A stretch of DNA of 64,000 nt from Phascolarctobacterium sp. (GTDB lineage: Bacteria; Bacillota; Negativicutes; Acidaminococcales; Acidaminococcaceae), in contig QAMT01000013.1 of the NCBI GenBank assembly GCA_003150755.1, positions 1 to 64,000 of the forward strand, read 5' to 3'. Both the position numbers and the translations under genes were made by a program. Each line of letters starts with the position of its first letter. Position 1 is the first letter of the stretch. The notes below the pieces were generated by a model. That model did not search any database. It was given only the letters and a program-made list of their open reading frames with translations, and had not been told where the DNA came from. Shown in pieces: positions 18,401-27,217 of the stretch.

Positions 18401-18922
18401 TCAATATGGGTCTGTATAAGGCTTTAAAGCGCGCGGTTTATCAAGTATCTGCGCCATTACAAAACCATCGCAGACACGCCTGCGGCTCATGCGTCCGCTA
18501 AAACGCGGTTTTGCAGGTTTAGATGCGGGTACCGCCGCGAGCGGCTTGCGCGCCGTTTGCACAGCAGGAACCGTAAACACCGGCGGCTTAAAAACAGTTA
18601 CCGGCTCAGGTTTTGCAGGCTCTTTAAAAACACGCTCCTGAGGCTTTTCCTCTTTATCTTCCGGAAACTCGACATACCATGGAACAGGCTTTTCCTGCTC
18701 TTTTGCCGGAGTTTCCTCATAAACCCTGCCGCTGTCTGTACTGCGTTCAGCACTGCTAAAATCAGGCTGCGGCTTTTCTTCCTGCGGAATGTTATCCATA
18801 TCGGGCAGCGGCGGAAAATGCCCGCGCTCTTTTTTGCGCTTGCGGCGCGATGATTTATCAATAACAATCGTCAGGATAAATATCAGTATAGGGATAAGCC
18901 CTTTTAAATCTTCAAAATCCAT
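18401..18922 (-). CDS. Hypothetical single-pass membrane protein, proline-rich
   Basis: I do not recognise this 173-residue protein. One hydrophobic segment (LKGLIPILIFILTIVI, about residues 6-21) is followed by a basic stop-transfer stretch (SSRRKRKKER), then a long Pro/Glu/Lys-rich region probably disordered in the cytoplasm, and a basic Ser/Arg-rich end (SGRMSRRRVCDGFVMAQIL). GAGGG precedes the ATG. It follows floA by 13 bases and nfeD just before it, so it is presumably the third gene of that membrane-domain operon. The C-terminal VCDGFVMAQILDKPRALKPY segment could bind a partner. Confidence 0.7.
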   Translation of the reverse strand: MDFEDLKGLIPILIFILTIVIDKSSRRKRKKERGHFPPLPDMDNIPQEEKPQPDFSSAERSTDSGRVYEETPAKEQEKPVPWYVEFPEDKEEKPQERVFKEPAKPEPVTVFKPPVFTVPAVQTARKPLAAVPASKPAKPRFSGRMSRRRVCDGFVMAQILDKPRALKPYTDPY

Positions 18923-18935
18923 AATAATCCCTCAT

Positions 18936-19949
18936 TTATTTCTGAACGGGATTTTTATCAACTTCCGTATCCTGTTCGGCACCGGCAATCATTTTACGCA
19001 TATCGGTATCGGCAATGATATTGTTCATGCGGTAATAATCCATCACGCCGAGGCGTCCGTTTTCCAGCGCATCCGCTAATGCGGCAGGAACTTTGGCTTC
19101 GGCTTCGACAACCTTGGCCTGCATTTCCTGCGTGTAGGCTTTCATTTCCTGTTCTTTGGCAACAGCCATAGCGCGGCGTTCTTCCGCACGGGCTTGGGCA
19201 ATGCGTTTATCAGCTTCCGCCTGGTCGGTCTGCAAAGCTGCGCCAATGTTGCGTCCTACATCGACGTCGGCAATATCAATCGAAAGAATTTCAAACGCCG
19301 TACCTGCGTCCAAACCTTTGGCAAGCACAGTACGGGAGATATAATCCGGGTTTTCCAAAACATCCGTATGGCTGGCAGCAGAACCGACGTTGGTTACAAT
19401 GCCTTCGCCTACACGGGCGATAATCGTCGCCTCACCGGCGCCGCCGACAAGCCTGTCGATATTGGCACGCACGGTAACACGCGCTTTAACTTTCAGTTCA
19501 ATACCGTTTTTGGCAACTGCGGAAACAACCGGAGTTTCGATAACCTCAGGGTTAACGCTCATCTGCACGGCTTCCAGCACGTTGCGTCCGGCAAGGTCAA
19601 TCGCACAGGAGCGCTCAAAAGTCAGAGGAATCTGCGCACGGTGCGCGGCAATCAAAGCGTCAATAACGCGGTCAACATTGCCGCCTGCCAGGTAATGTGC
19701 TTCCAGCTGGTTTACATTTACATCCATACCAGCCTTGTTTGCCTTAATCAGCGGCAGCACAATCTGCGAAGCAGGAACGCGGCGCAGGCGCATGCCGATT
19801 AAATTAAAAATACCTACGTTTACACCGGCTGCGATTGCCGAAATCCACAAGCCCAACGGCACAAAGTTAAAAAACAGCGCAATAACGGCGATAATGATAA
19901 TTATGGATATCAGCCCGCCGCTGAATAAAAAACTCAGTAAAAAATCCAT
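18936..19949 (-). CDS. floA: Flotillin-like protein FloA (YqfA)
   Basis: A 337-residue membrane scaffold protein. N-terminal hydrophobic segments (about residues 5-45) are followed by an SPFH/YqfA domain (VRANIDRLVGGAGEATIIARVGEG region) and a C-terminal Ala/Glu/Gln-rich helical region (ADKRIAQARAEERRAMAVAK) that drives oligomerisation. FloA organises functional membrane microdomains in Firmicutes. The nfeD-floA gene pair is conserved; nfeD lies 16 bases upstream here. Confidence 0.94.
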   Translation of the reverse strand: MDFLLSFLFSGGLISIIIIIAVIALFFNFVPLGLWISAIAAGVNVGIFNLIGMRLRRVPASQIVLPLIKANKAGMDVNVNQLEAHYLAGGNVDRVIDALIAAHRAQIPLTFERSCAIDLAGRNVLEAVQMSVNPEVIETPVVSAVAKNGIELKVKARVTVRANIDRLVGGAGEATIIARVGEGIVTNVGSAASHTDVLENPDYISRTVLAKGLDAGTAFEILSIDIADVDVGRNIGAALQTDQAEADKRIAQARAEERRAMAVAKEQEMKAYTQEMQAKVVEAEAKVPAALADALENGRLGVMDYYRMNNIIADTDMRKMIAGAEQDTEVDKNPVQK

Positions 19950-19965
19950 GTTTCAGCACATCCTT

Positions 19966-20436
19966 TCAGTTAATTACCTCTTTAACCAGCAGCTTGCTGC
20001 CTTCAATTTTAACAACTTCAATTTCAGCATCCTTGTCTATGTAATCGCCAAAGCTGACAACATCCACGCGCTCACCGTCAATAAGGGCGGTTCCTGCCGG
20101 ACGCAGCGGCGCAATTACCTTGCCTTTTTTGCCAAGATAGGAAGAATAGTCACCGGCGCCGGTATAACCTTCGCTGTTTTTTTGCTTCTCGCGCAGCACA
20201 AACGGGTTCCAGCTTACAGATGACGGAATGAACCAGAACAGCAGCGCGCAAATTGCCGCCAGCACTGCCACCGTACCGCCAACAATTAAAAATGCGTCCC
20301 AGCCGCCGCCAAGGAAAAAGAAAAAGCCGGCAATCAGCGATACAATGCCGATAGCGCCCAAAATTCCGCCCGGAACAACAATCTCCAGGCCAATCAGCAC
20401 AACACCTGCCACAAGCAGCACCGTATCCAGCGACAT
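19966..20436 (-). CDS. NfeD family membrane protein (short form)
   Basis: A 156-residue protein with about three hydrophobic segments in residues 1-75, including glycine-rich VVPGGILGAIGIVSLIAG, and a C-terminal OB-fold NfeD domain (GKKGKVIAPLRPAGTALIDG, then DVVSFGDYIDKDAEIEVVKI). It lacks the ClpP-like protease of long NfeD proteins. It partners flotillins, here floA immediately downstream. The start ATG is preceded by GGAGGTGATT, and a good promoter lies just upstream. Confidence 0.9.
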   Translation of the reverse strand: MSLDTVLLVAGVVLIGLEIVVPGGILGAIGIVSLIAGFFFFLGGGWDAFLIVGGTVAVLAAICALLFWFIPSSVSWNPFVLREKQKNSEGYTGAGDYSSYLGKKGKVIAPLRPAGTALIDGERVDVVSFGDYIDKDAEIEVVKIEGSKLLVKEVIN

Positions 20437-20467
20437 CCAATCACCTCCGAAAAATACTTATAATAAT

Positions 20468-20496
20468 ATTATATCAAAACATTAAACAATGGGCAA
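20468..20496 (-). promoter_or_regulatory. Promoter of nfeD-floA operon
   Basis: TTGCCC (20491-20496), a 17-base spacer and TATAAT (20468-20473) on the minus strand, about 30 bases ahead of the nfeD start. The hexamers match those before the uridine kinase gene. Confidence 0.65.
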
Positions 20497-20568
20497 AACA
20501 AATCAACCGCAGAATAACAGTTTAGTTTTATCATTCAGCCTCTTTTAATTTTTAATACGTTTGTAAAA

Positions 20569-20612
20569 AAACTGCACTCCAAAAGCGTTTTTGCTTTCAG
20601 AGTGCAGTTAAA
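20569..20612 (-). terminator. Terminator after rpe
   Basis: AACTGCACTC and GAGTGCAGTT form a stem just downstream of the rpe stop codon, with T-rich flanks. It ends the long yicC-to-rpe gene series. Confidence 0.8.
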
Positions 20613-20618
20613 AAATTT

Positions 20619-21263
20619 TTATGCTTTTAAGCTGGCTATGGCAGCGGCTGTATCTTCTGCGCCGTAAACATAGCTGCCAGCCACTAAAATATTTGCGCCA
20701 GCCTCGCGTACTATTTTAGAGGTTTCGGCATTGATGCCGCCGTCAACTTCAATATCGCAGGCTAAATTTTTATCAGTTATCATTTTGCGCAGCGCAGCAA
20801 TTTTAGGCACGACGCTTGCAATAAATTTCTGCCCACCAAAACCGGGGTTAACCGTCATTAGCAGCACCATGTCGGTGTCCTCTAAAACCTCCTGCACCAT
20901 GCACAGCGGCGTTGCCGGATTAAGCGCCACACCTGCTTTAACGCCCTTGCCTTTGATGTATTGCAGGCAACGATGCAGATGCTTGGTTGCTTCGGCATGG
21001 ACAACAATCATATCTGCGCCTGCTTTGGCAAAATCGTCGATATAGGTTTCCGGATGCTCTACCATCAGATGGCAGTCAAAAAACATATCCGTTACCTTAC
21101 GGATTTTGGTTACCACCGGCGCGCCAAAAGTAAGGTTAGGCACAAAATTGCCGTCCATAACGTCAATATGCACCCAATCGGCACCGGCAGCTTCTATTTT
21201 TTTGATTTCGTCGGCTAAAAAAGCAAAATCGGCAGATAATATCGACGGAGCAATCTTAATCAT
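20619..21263 (-). CDS. rpe: Ribulose-phosphate 3-epimerase
   Basis: A 214-residue TIM-barrel enzyme interconverting ribulose-5-phosphate and xylulose-5-phosphate in the pentose phosphate pathway. It has APSILSADF at the start, HIDVMDGNFVPN with metal-binding His/Asp, HLMVEHP, VNPGFGGQKF and EVDGGINAET. It overlaps rsgA by four bases, and the rsgA-rpe pairing is conserved in Firmicutes. Confidence 0.97.
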   Translation of the reverse strand: MIKIAPSILSADFAFLADEIKKIEAAGADWVHIDVMDGNFVPNLTFGAPVVTKIRKVTDMFFDCHLMVEHPETYIDDFAKAGADMIVVHAEATKHLHRCLQYIKGKGVKAGVALNPATPLCMVQEVLEDTDMVLLMTVNPGFGGQKFIASVVPKIAALRKMITDKNLACDIEVDGGINAETSKIVREAGANILVAGSYVYGAEDTAAAIASLKA

Positions 21264-22144
21264 CTTTTACCACTCTTTTCTTTAAGTAATTTTATCTCGT
21301 CAAGTATTGCAAGATATGACTGGTAGCGGCTGGCAGCAATTTTGCCTTCTTGTACCGCCTGTTTTACGCCGCAGACCGGCTCGTGCGTATGGGTGCAGGG
21401 CGCAAATTTGCAGTTATGTTCAAACTGCTTAAACTCCCTGAAATATTTATACAGTTCACGCTCATCTATGTTTTCAGCAAGAAGATTGCCAAAACCCGGC
21501 GTGTCTGCCAGATAACCGCCGTTAAACGGCAAAAGCTGGGCAAAGCGCGTTGTATGCCGTCCGCGCCCAATCTTTTCGCTGATGTGCCCTGTTTGCAGGC
21601 TGATGCCCGGCTGGAGCGCATTAAGCATGGATGATTTGCCGACACCGGAAGGCCCGGCAAATGCGCTGATTTTTCCGTTTAAGTATTCTTTCAGCCTGTC
21701 AAGCCCGGTTCCCTTAAAGGTAGAAACCGCAAACACCCTGTAACCAGCCAGTTTGTACACACCGGCAATTTTTTCGACATCTTCCTCACTTACAAGGTCG
21801 GTTTTATTAAGGCACAGCACTGCTTCAATACCGGCACGCTCTGCAAAAGCCAGCATTTTATCTGCCAGCAAAAAGCTGAAATCCGGGTCGCAGCAGGCAA
21901 AAGCAATAACTACGCAATCCAGATTTGCCATTGCCGGGCGCTCCAAAAAATTACGGCGCGGCAAAACTGCGGTCAGCATGCTTTCGCCGTCGGGATTTTT
22001 TTCAAACTCTACCATATCGCCGGTAACGACAGAAAAACGTTCTTTTTTCATCTTACCCTTAATTTTACAGGTAACAAGTTCTTTTTCTGCCGTTTCTACA
22101 TAATAGTAACCGTTAAAATTTTTAATTATGCGGCCGCTCGTCAC
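21260..22144 (-). CDS. rsgA: Ribosome small-subunit-dependent GTPase RsgA
   Basis: A 294-residue circularly permuted GTPase acting late in 30S assembly. It has an N-terminal OB fold (GRIIKNFNGYYYVE), then G4 NKTD, the P-loop GPSGVGKSSMLN and G3 DTPG in permuted order, and a C-terminal zinc domain (CKFAPCTHTHEPVCGVK). The start is GTG (22144), overlapping the prkC stop as GTGA with GAGGAG upstream, so it is translationally coupled to prkC. Confidence 0.95.
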   Translation of the reverse strand: MTSGRIIKNFNGYYYVETAEKELVTCKIKGKMKKERFSVVTGDMVEFEKNPDGESMLTAVLPRRNFLERPAMANLDCVVIAFACCDPDFSFLLADKMLAFAERAGIEAVLCLNKTDLVSEEDVEKIAGVYKLAGYRVFAVSTFKGTGLDRLKEYLNGKISAFAGPSGVGKSSMLNALQPGISLQTGHISEKIGRGRHTTRFAQLLPFNGGYLADTPGFGNLLAENIDERELYKYFREFKQFEHNCKFAPCTHTHEPVCGVKQAVQEGKIAASRYQSYLAILDEIKLLKEKSGKR

Positions 22145-24045
22145 AGCTGTTTCTCCTCAACAAGTTTATTATCCGAATACATTCTGGCAACGGCATTGCC
22201 GCTTACTTCAACCTTCTGGCGGATGCGCACGCCAGCGCGTTTAGTGCCTTCGTAAACAGTGCGCTCACCATCGTCATCACTTACAACAATGCGTATTTTC
22301 TGGCGTTTTTCGCCTTCCGGCACAACAAATTCGGCATATTTATTTTGCGCCGCCGTGCCAACACCGTCAGCCACGCGCAGGATTACCTCTGTGCTGTTCA
22401 TTACTTTGGCGCCTTCCTTAGGCGTTATGCCAAGCACAGTGCCTGCCGTTTTTTTGCTGGGCACAGACTGCGCCTTCACGTCTTTAAAGCCCAATGCTTC
22501 CAAAGCGGTCATCGCTTCGCCGGAAGATTTATTTACAACGCTCGGTATGGTAACTTCTTTAGGCTTTTCGGAAATTACAATGTTTACCTTGCTGCCATGT
22601 TCTATTTTTTCATTGGCTTTGGGGCTTTGCTCGATAACAAGGCCGCTGCCGTCGTCACGGAATACGGTTTCCACCTTGCCGAGCGCCAGCTCCTTACGCT
22701 CAATCATTTTACGCGCGTCTGCCAGGGTTTTGCCAGTCAGATTAGGCACTTCAACCATTTCAATGCCCTTACTTACAGTAAGATAAACAGCGCTGCCTTC
22801 CTTGCGCATTTCATCACCGGCAGGGTCCTGTTCCAGCACAAGGCCGGGCGTAACTTTGTCATCATAAGCTTCTTTCAGCGTAATGCTGAAGCCTGCGTTT
22901 TCCAGAATTTTCTGCGCTTCTACCACGGTTTTGCCGGTAACATCCGGAACTTTAACCGTCTCACGGCTGAATACATTGCCAATCAGCAAAAATACCGCCG
23001 ATAAAACTACAACCACTGCTGCCAGCATAAACTGCTGATGCCGCGTAAGCTGCACGTTTTTCAAACGTTCCAGCCAGCTTCCTTTTGGTTTTTGCTGTTT
23101 TCTTGCCGCTGCCGGAACCGTCATAACGATAGTTTCTTCCGGTGCTTCCGGTTCTTCATAACCAGCTTCGGTTATTTCTTCTTCCGCCGCAACGGGATAA
23201 GCCTCGGCTTCGCCTTCTTTTTCCATTTTGTTTTTAATGGCTTTCAGATCCTGCCACATTTCACCGGCCGTTGCATAGCGTTTGGTCAAATCCTTAGCCA
23301 GCGCCTTGTCTATAACACGCTGCAAGCATTCCGGCAGGCCGTCCACAAAAGTGCTGAGCGGCGGCGGAGTTTTTTCGACATGCATCATGGCAACTGCAAC
23401 AGCTGTATTGCCGTCAAACGGCACATGCCCAGTCAGCATTTCATACAGCACAATGCCCAGCGAATAAATATCGCTTTGCGCCGTTATCGGTTTGCCGCTG
23501 GCCTGTTCCGGCGAAAGGTAATGTACCGAGCCGATTACAGAATTGGTATATACCATCGTCATGCTGCTTATCATTCTGGCAATGCCAAAATCAGCAATTT
23601 TCGGCATCATGTTTTCTGTTATCAAAATATTATGCGGCTTAATGTCGCAGTGTATAATATTGCGTTTATGCGCGTGGCTGAGCCCTGCCGCAATATCGCA
23701 GGCAATTTTGACAGCCTGGTACGGCGTCAGCCTGCCTTTTTCTTCCAAAAGGTCTTTCAGCGTTTTGCCTTCCACATACTCCATTACGATGAAGGATTTG
23801 CCGCCCTCCTCGCAGACATCAAAAATATTGATGATGGAAGGATTGGAAAGGCGCGCCGCCGACTGCGCCTCGTGCTTAAACTGGTTTAGCAGCGTTTTAT
23901 CGTCGTTAAACTGGTCGCGCAGCACTTTTATGGCAACCTGCCTGCTCAAAAGCAGGTCTTCCGCCAGATAAACCTCGGCCATGCCGCCGGACCCTATATG
24001 GCGCAGAATTTTATAACGTTGCTTTAAAATTGTTCCGTTGTCCAT
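22141..24045 (-). CDS. prkC: PASTA-domain serine/threonine protein kinase (PrkC/Stk)
   Basis: A 634-residue transmembrane kinase sensing cell-wall fragments. The kinase domain (1-270) has the glycine loop GSGGMAEVYLAED, AIKVL lysine, the catalytic loop HCDIKPHN and DFGIA. A single membrane span lies near 337-357 (FMLAAVVVVLSAVFLLI). Three extracellular PASTA repeats start near VKVPDVTGKT, VEVPNLTGKT and VTIPSVVNKS, and about 80 C-terminal residues follow. Its cognate phosphatase gene prpC lies immediately upstream. Related kinases tune division, wall synthesis and dormancy exit. Confidence 0.95.
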   Translation of the reverse strand: MDNGTILKQRYKILRHIGSGGMAEVYLAEDLLLSRQVAIKVLRDQFNDDKTLLNQFKHEAQSAARLSNPSIINIFDVCEEGGKSFIVMEYVEGKTLKDLLEEKGRLTPYQAVKIACDIAAGLSHAHKRNIIHCDIKPHNILITENMMPKIADFGIARMISSMTMVYTNSVIGSVHYLSPEQASGKPITAQSDIYSLGIVLYEMLTGHVPFDGNTAVAVAMMHVEKTPPPLSTFVDGLPECLQRVIDKALAKDLTKRYATAGEMWQDLKAIKNKMEKEGEAEAYPVAAEEEITEAGYEEPEAPEETIVMTVPAAARKQQKPKGSWLERLKNVQLTRHQQFMLAAVVVVLSAVFLLIGNVFSRETVKVPDVTGKTVVEAQKILENAGFSITLKEAYDDKVTPGLVLEQDPAGDEMRKEGSAVYLTVSKGIEMVEVPNLTGKTLADARKMIERKELALGKVETVFRDDGSGLVIEQSPKANEKIEHGSKVNIVISEKPKEVTIPSVVNKSSGEAMTALEALGFKDVKAQSVPSKKTAGTVLGITPKEGAKVMNSTEVILRVADGVGTAAQNKYAEFVVPEGEKRQKIRIVVSDDDGERTVYEGTKRAGVRIRQKVEVSGNAVARMYSDNKLVEEKQL

Positions 24046-24774
24046 TTATATCTCCTCCGCACCAAAATCCAGCAAAATTACCGAAATATTATCGCGCCCG
24101 CCGTTATTAAGCGCCAGTTCCAACAGTTCGTCCGCTGCCTTGTCAACATTGCGTTCACCAAGCACAGCGGCAATTTCTTCGTCAGACGCCATGTCGCTGA
24201 GCCCGTCGCTGCACAAAAGCAGCCTGTCGCCAGGCTCTACCTTAAAGCTGAACACGTCAGACTCCAGCACCTCATCAGCACCGACCGCCCGTAAAATTAC
24301 ATTGCGCTGCGGATGCCTGCGCGCTTCCTCCGTTGTTATGTCGCCCTTGCTTACAAGCTGCGCAACATACGAATGGTCCTGCGTTATCTGCTTCAGCTCA
24401 CCGCCGCGCCATAAATAAAGGCGGCTGTCGCCGATATTAAGCGCATAAGCCATGCCGTCCGCCGCCAGATATACCGCCACAAGAGTTGTACCCATGCCCT
24501 CGTAATCAGGCGTTTTAGATACAAGGCTTAACAGATGCTCATTAGCTTTAGAAGCCGCTTCCTGCAAAGCCCTGCATAAAGCAGCGCCGGTCAGCCCGGC
24601 AAAATTTTTCTTTTCTTCCTGCAAAACCTTTATTGTTTCAACGCTGGCAATTTCACCGGCAGCATAACCGCCCATGCCGTCCGCTATGGCAAATAAATCA
24701 GGCATATCCGTCAAAACGGCATCTTCGTTGCTGTTACGCACAAGACCGGTATTTGTTCTACTAACCGCTTTCAT
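24046..24774 (-). CDS. prpC: PP2C-type protein phosphatase PrpC
   Basis: A metal-dependent Ser/Thr phosphatase of about 242 residues that reverses PrkC phosphorylation. Motifs: SRTNTGLVRNSNEDA near the start, DGMGGYAAGE with metal-binding Asp, GDSRLYL, LCSDGLSDM and GRDNISVILL at the C-terminus. The ATG at 24774 is preferred because AGGGGGCG precedes it; an upstream in-frame codon at 24798 overlaps the rlmN stop region. It directly precedes prkC. Confidence 0.94.
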   Translation of the reverse strand: MKAVSRTNTGLVRNSNEDAVLTDMPDLFAIADGMGGYAAGEIASVETIKVLQEEKKNFAGLTGAALCRALQEAASKANEHLLSLVSKTPDYEGMGTTLVAVYLAADGMAYALNIGDSRLYLWRGGELKQITQDHSYVAQLVSKGDITTEEARRHPQRNVILRAVGADEVLESDVFSFKVEPGDRLLLCSDGLSDMASDEEIAAVLGERNVDKAADELLELALNNGGRDNISVILLDFGAEEI

Positions 24775-24797
24775 ACAGCGCCCCCTGACAAAGCACA

Positions 24798-25841
24798 TTA
24801 CTTTTTCGAGTTAAACTTGGCCCGCAGCTGTCCGCAGGCTGCATTTATATCCTTACCCATCTCTTTGCGGATGGTAGCGTTAACTTTATTTTTCTGCAAA
24901 ACTTTTAAAAATCCTTCAATCCGTTTTGCCGAAGGGCGTTCAAAGCCTTTTTCCGGCACCGGGTTAGCCGGTATCAGATTTACCGAAGCGTGTTTAAATT
25001 TTAGATAATTGCTTAAAAGCTGCGCATCCTCCGGCGAATCATTCTTATCCTTAATCAGGATATATTCATAAGTTACCTGCCTGCCGCTGGCCTGGGCGTA
25101 TTTTTCCGCCGCCGCAATAACATCCGGAAACGGAAAGCCCTTATTTACCGGCATCAGTTCCGTGCGCACATCATTTTTTACCGCATGCAGCGAAATTGCA
25201 AGGTTAATAGGCACATCTTCTTTTGCCAGGCGCTCGATGCCCGGTATGATGCCGCAGGTCGATACTGTCATGTTGCGGTAGCTCATAAACAGCGTATCTT
25301 CGCGGTGCAGAAACTTCAGCGCATCAAGCACATTGTCATAATTCTGCATCGGCTCGCCGCTGCCCATAACCACAATACGGCTTACCTGCTGCGGCAAAAT
25401 CATAGCGTTAAACAAATACACCTGCATAATAATTTCTGCCGCTGTCAGATTACGCACACAGCCGTTAAGCCCGCTGGCGCAAAAAGCACACGCCATAGCA
25501 CAGCCAACCTGGCTTGATACGCAGACGCTGTAACCATAATCGTGGTGCATTAAAACCGTTTCTACTGAGTTGCCGTCCTCCAGCTCAAGCAGCAGCTTTT
25601 CCGTAAGCCCGTCGCTTGATTTCCAGCTTGTCAGAATTTTAACCTGCCCAGGCAGGATAGTAAAATTTTCTTCCAGCACAGCAATATCGGCTTTGGAGAT
25701 ATTGTGCATATCTGAAAATTTAAAAACAGACTTTTTATAAAGCCACTGATAAACCTGCGATGCGCGGAATTTTTTTAAGCCCACTGCCATAAATTCCTGC
25801 TGCAAGGCTTCCGGTGCCAGCCCGAAAATTTCTTTTTTCAT
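24798..25841 (-). CDS. rlmN: Dual-specificity 23S rRNA/tRNA adenine C2-methyltransferase RlmN
   Basis: A 347-residue radical SAM enzyme methylating A2503 of 23S rRNA and A37 of some tRNAs. The cluster motif is CAMACAFC (near residues 114-121), with GSGEPMQNYDNV following and the methyl-carrier cysteine in NAACGQL near the C-terminus. Length is typical. AAGGGGTAATT precedes the ATG. It stands between rsmB and prpC as in B. subtilis (yloN). Confidence 0.96.
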   Translation of the reverse strand: MKKEIFGLAPEALQQEFMAVGLKKFRASQVYQWLYKKSVFKFSDMHNISKADIAVLEENFTILPGQVKILTSWKSSDGLTEKLLLELEDGNSVETVLMHHDYGYSVCVSSQVGCAMACAFCASGLNGCVRNLTAAEIIMQVYLFNAMILPQQVSRIVVMGSGEPMQNYDNVLDALKFLHREDTLFMSYRNMTVSTCGIIPGIERLAKEDVPINLAISLHAVKNDVRTELMPVNKGFPFPDVIAAAEKYAQASGRQVTYEYILIKDKNDSPEDAQLLSNYLKFKHASVNLIPANPVPEKGFERPSAKRIEGFLKVLQKNKVNATIRKEMGKDINAACGQLRAKFNSKK

Positions 25842-25846
25842 TACAA

Positions 25847-27217
25847 TTACCCCTTGCGCTGCATGGCGCAGATATAAAAGCCGTCCACATTATCATGCTG
25901 CGGCAAAAGCTGCAATTCGCTGATGCTTTCGCCTGTCAGCGGATGTTTGAAGGCTGCATATTCAAAATCAGGATTAGCTGCCAAAAATGCCGCCGTTACT
26001 TCGTTATTTTCTGCTTCTTCCAGCGTGCAGGTGCTGTAAACAAGGCGTCCGCCCGGTTTTACATAGCGCGCGGCAGTTGCCAGAATCTGTTTTTGCAGCG
26101 GCGCAAATACCTGCAAATCCTTTTTTGTTTTACGCCAGCGTGCTTCCGCCCTGCGGCGCAAAACGCCCAGCCCGCTACACGGCGCATCTACCAGCACGCA
26201 GTCAGCAATCCCTTCCCATTCCGGTTTAAATACTGCTGCATCCTGCAAAACAGGTTTTATAATACCAATGCCAAGCCTGTTGGCATTTTCTTCTATCAAT
26301 TTTATTTTATGCGCATGAATATCGCAGGCCAAAATCTGCCCTTTGTTCTGCATCAGCTGTGCCAGATGCGTTGTTTTGCCGCCCGGCGCCGCGCATAAAT
26401 CAAGCACTATCATGCCCGGCTGCGGGTCAACAACATGCGCTACCAGCATGGAGCTTTCGTCCTGCATATAGCAGCTGTCCGGATGCTGCTCCATAAAAGC
26501 GTTAAGCCCTGCTGTTTTAGTGCATATAACGCCTTCTGCACACCATTTGGAAGGCTCTGCTTCAAAACCTGCGGCCTGCAAATCTGCCAATAATTGGTTG
26601 CGCGTGGTTTTTAAAGTATTTGCACGCAATGTAAGCTGCGGCGGCAGGTTATCATAACGGCACAAAGCCTTTGTAGCTTCCGCGCCGAACTGACCCAGCC
26701 AGCGTTTAACCAGCCATTCAGGATGAAACTCCATCAGCGCCAGGTTTAAAGCAGGCTTTTCCTGTTCCGGCGGAAATGCGATTGTCCCGGCGTCTTTGCT
26801 GCGCACGGCAGAACGCAAAATACCGTTGACAAATTTTGCTGTGCCAATATGGCTGCACGCCTTGGCAAGCTCCGTGCTTTCGTTGCATGCCGCCGACGCC
26901 GGAACCTTATCCAGATAAAAAATCTGGTACAGCCCCATGCGCAGAATGTTTACAATAACCTTATCAATTTTGCCAACCGGCCTTGACGATAACTGCGACA
27001 AAAGCCAGTCCAGAGTACCTTTAGCTTTAACGGTACCATAGACCAGCTCCGTAATAAACCTGCGGTCCCTGTCGTCCACCTTTTTGGTGCGCAGGGCTTT
27101 GTTCAAGGCAAGATTGGCATAAGCGCCGTCATTAAAAACAGCGCAGATTATGTCTAAAGCAAGCTGCCTTGCCGTATCTTTTTTAGTTTTTCTGTTGACT
27201 TGCTGTTTTGCTGTCAT
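25847..27217 (-). CDS. rsmB: 16S rRNA m5C967 methyltransferase RsmB
   Basis: A 456-residue enzyme with an N-terminal NusB-like RNA-binding domain (about 10-140, ALDIICAVFNDGAYANLALN) and a C-terminal NOL1/NOP2/Sun methyltransferase. SAM binding lies in VLDLCAAPGGKTTHLAQ, and the catalytic cysteines in VDAPCSGLG and YSTCTLEEAEN. Its 5' end overlaps the DUF116 gene by 35 bases, and AGAGGA precedes the ATG. Confidence 0.95.
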   Translation of the reverse strand: MTAKQQVNRKTKKDTARQLALDIICAVFNDGAYANLALNKALRTKKVDDRDRRFITELVYGTVKAKGTLDWLLSQLSSRPVGKIDKVIVNILRMGLYQIFYLDKVPASAACNESTELAKACSHIGTAKFVNGILRSAVRSKDAGTIAFPPEQEKPALNLALMEFHPEWLVKRWLGQFGAEATKALCRYDNLPPQLTLRANTLKTTRNQLLADLQAAGFEAEPSKWCAEGVICTKTAGLNAFMEQHPDSCYMQDESSMLVAHVVDPQPGMIVLDLCAAPGGKTTHLAQLMQNKGQILACDIHAHKIKLIEENANRLGIGIIKPVLQDAAVFKPEWEGIADCVLVDAPCSGLGVLRRRAEARWRKTKKDLQVFAPLQKQILATAARYVKPGGRLVYSTCTLEEAENNEVTAAFLAANPDFEYAAFKHPLTGESISELQLLPQHDNVDGFYICAMQRKG

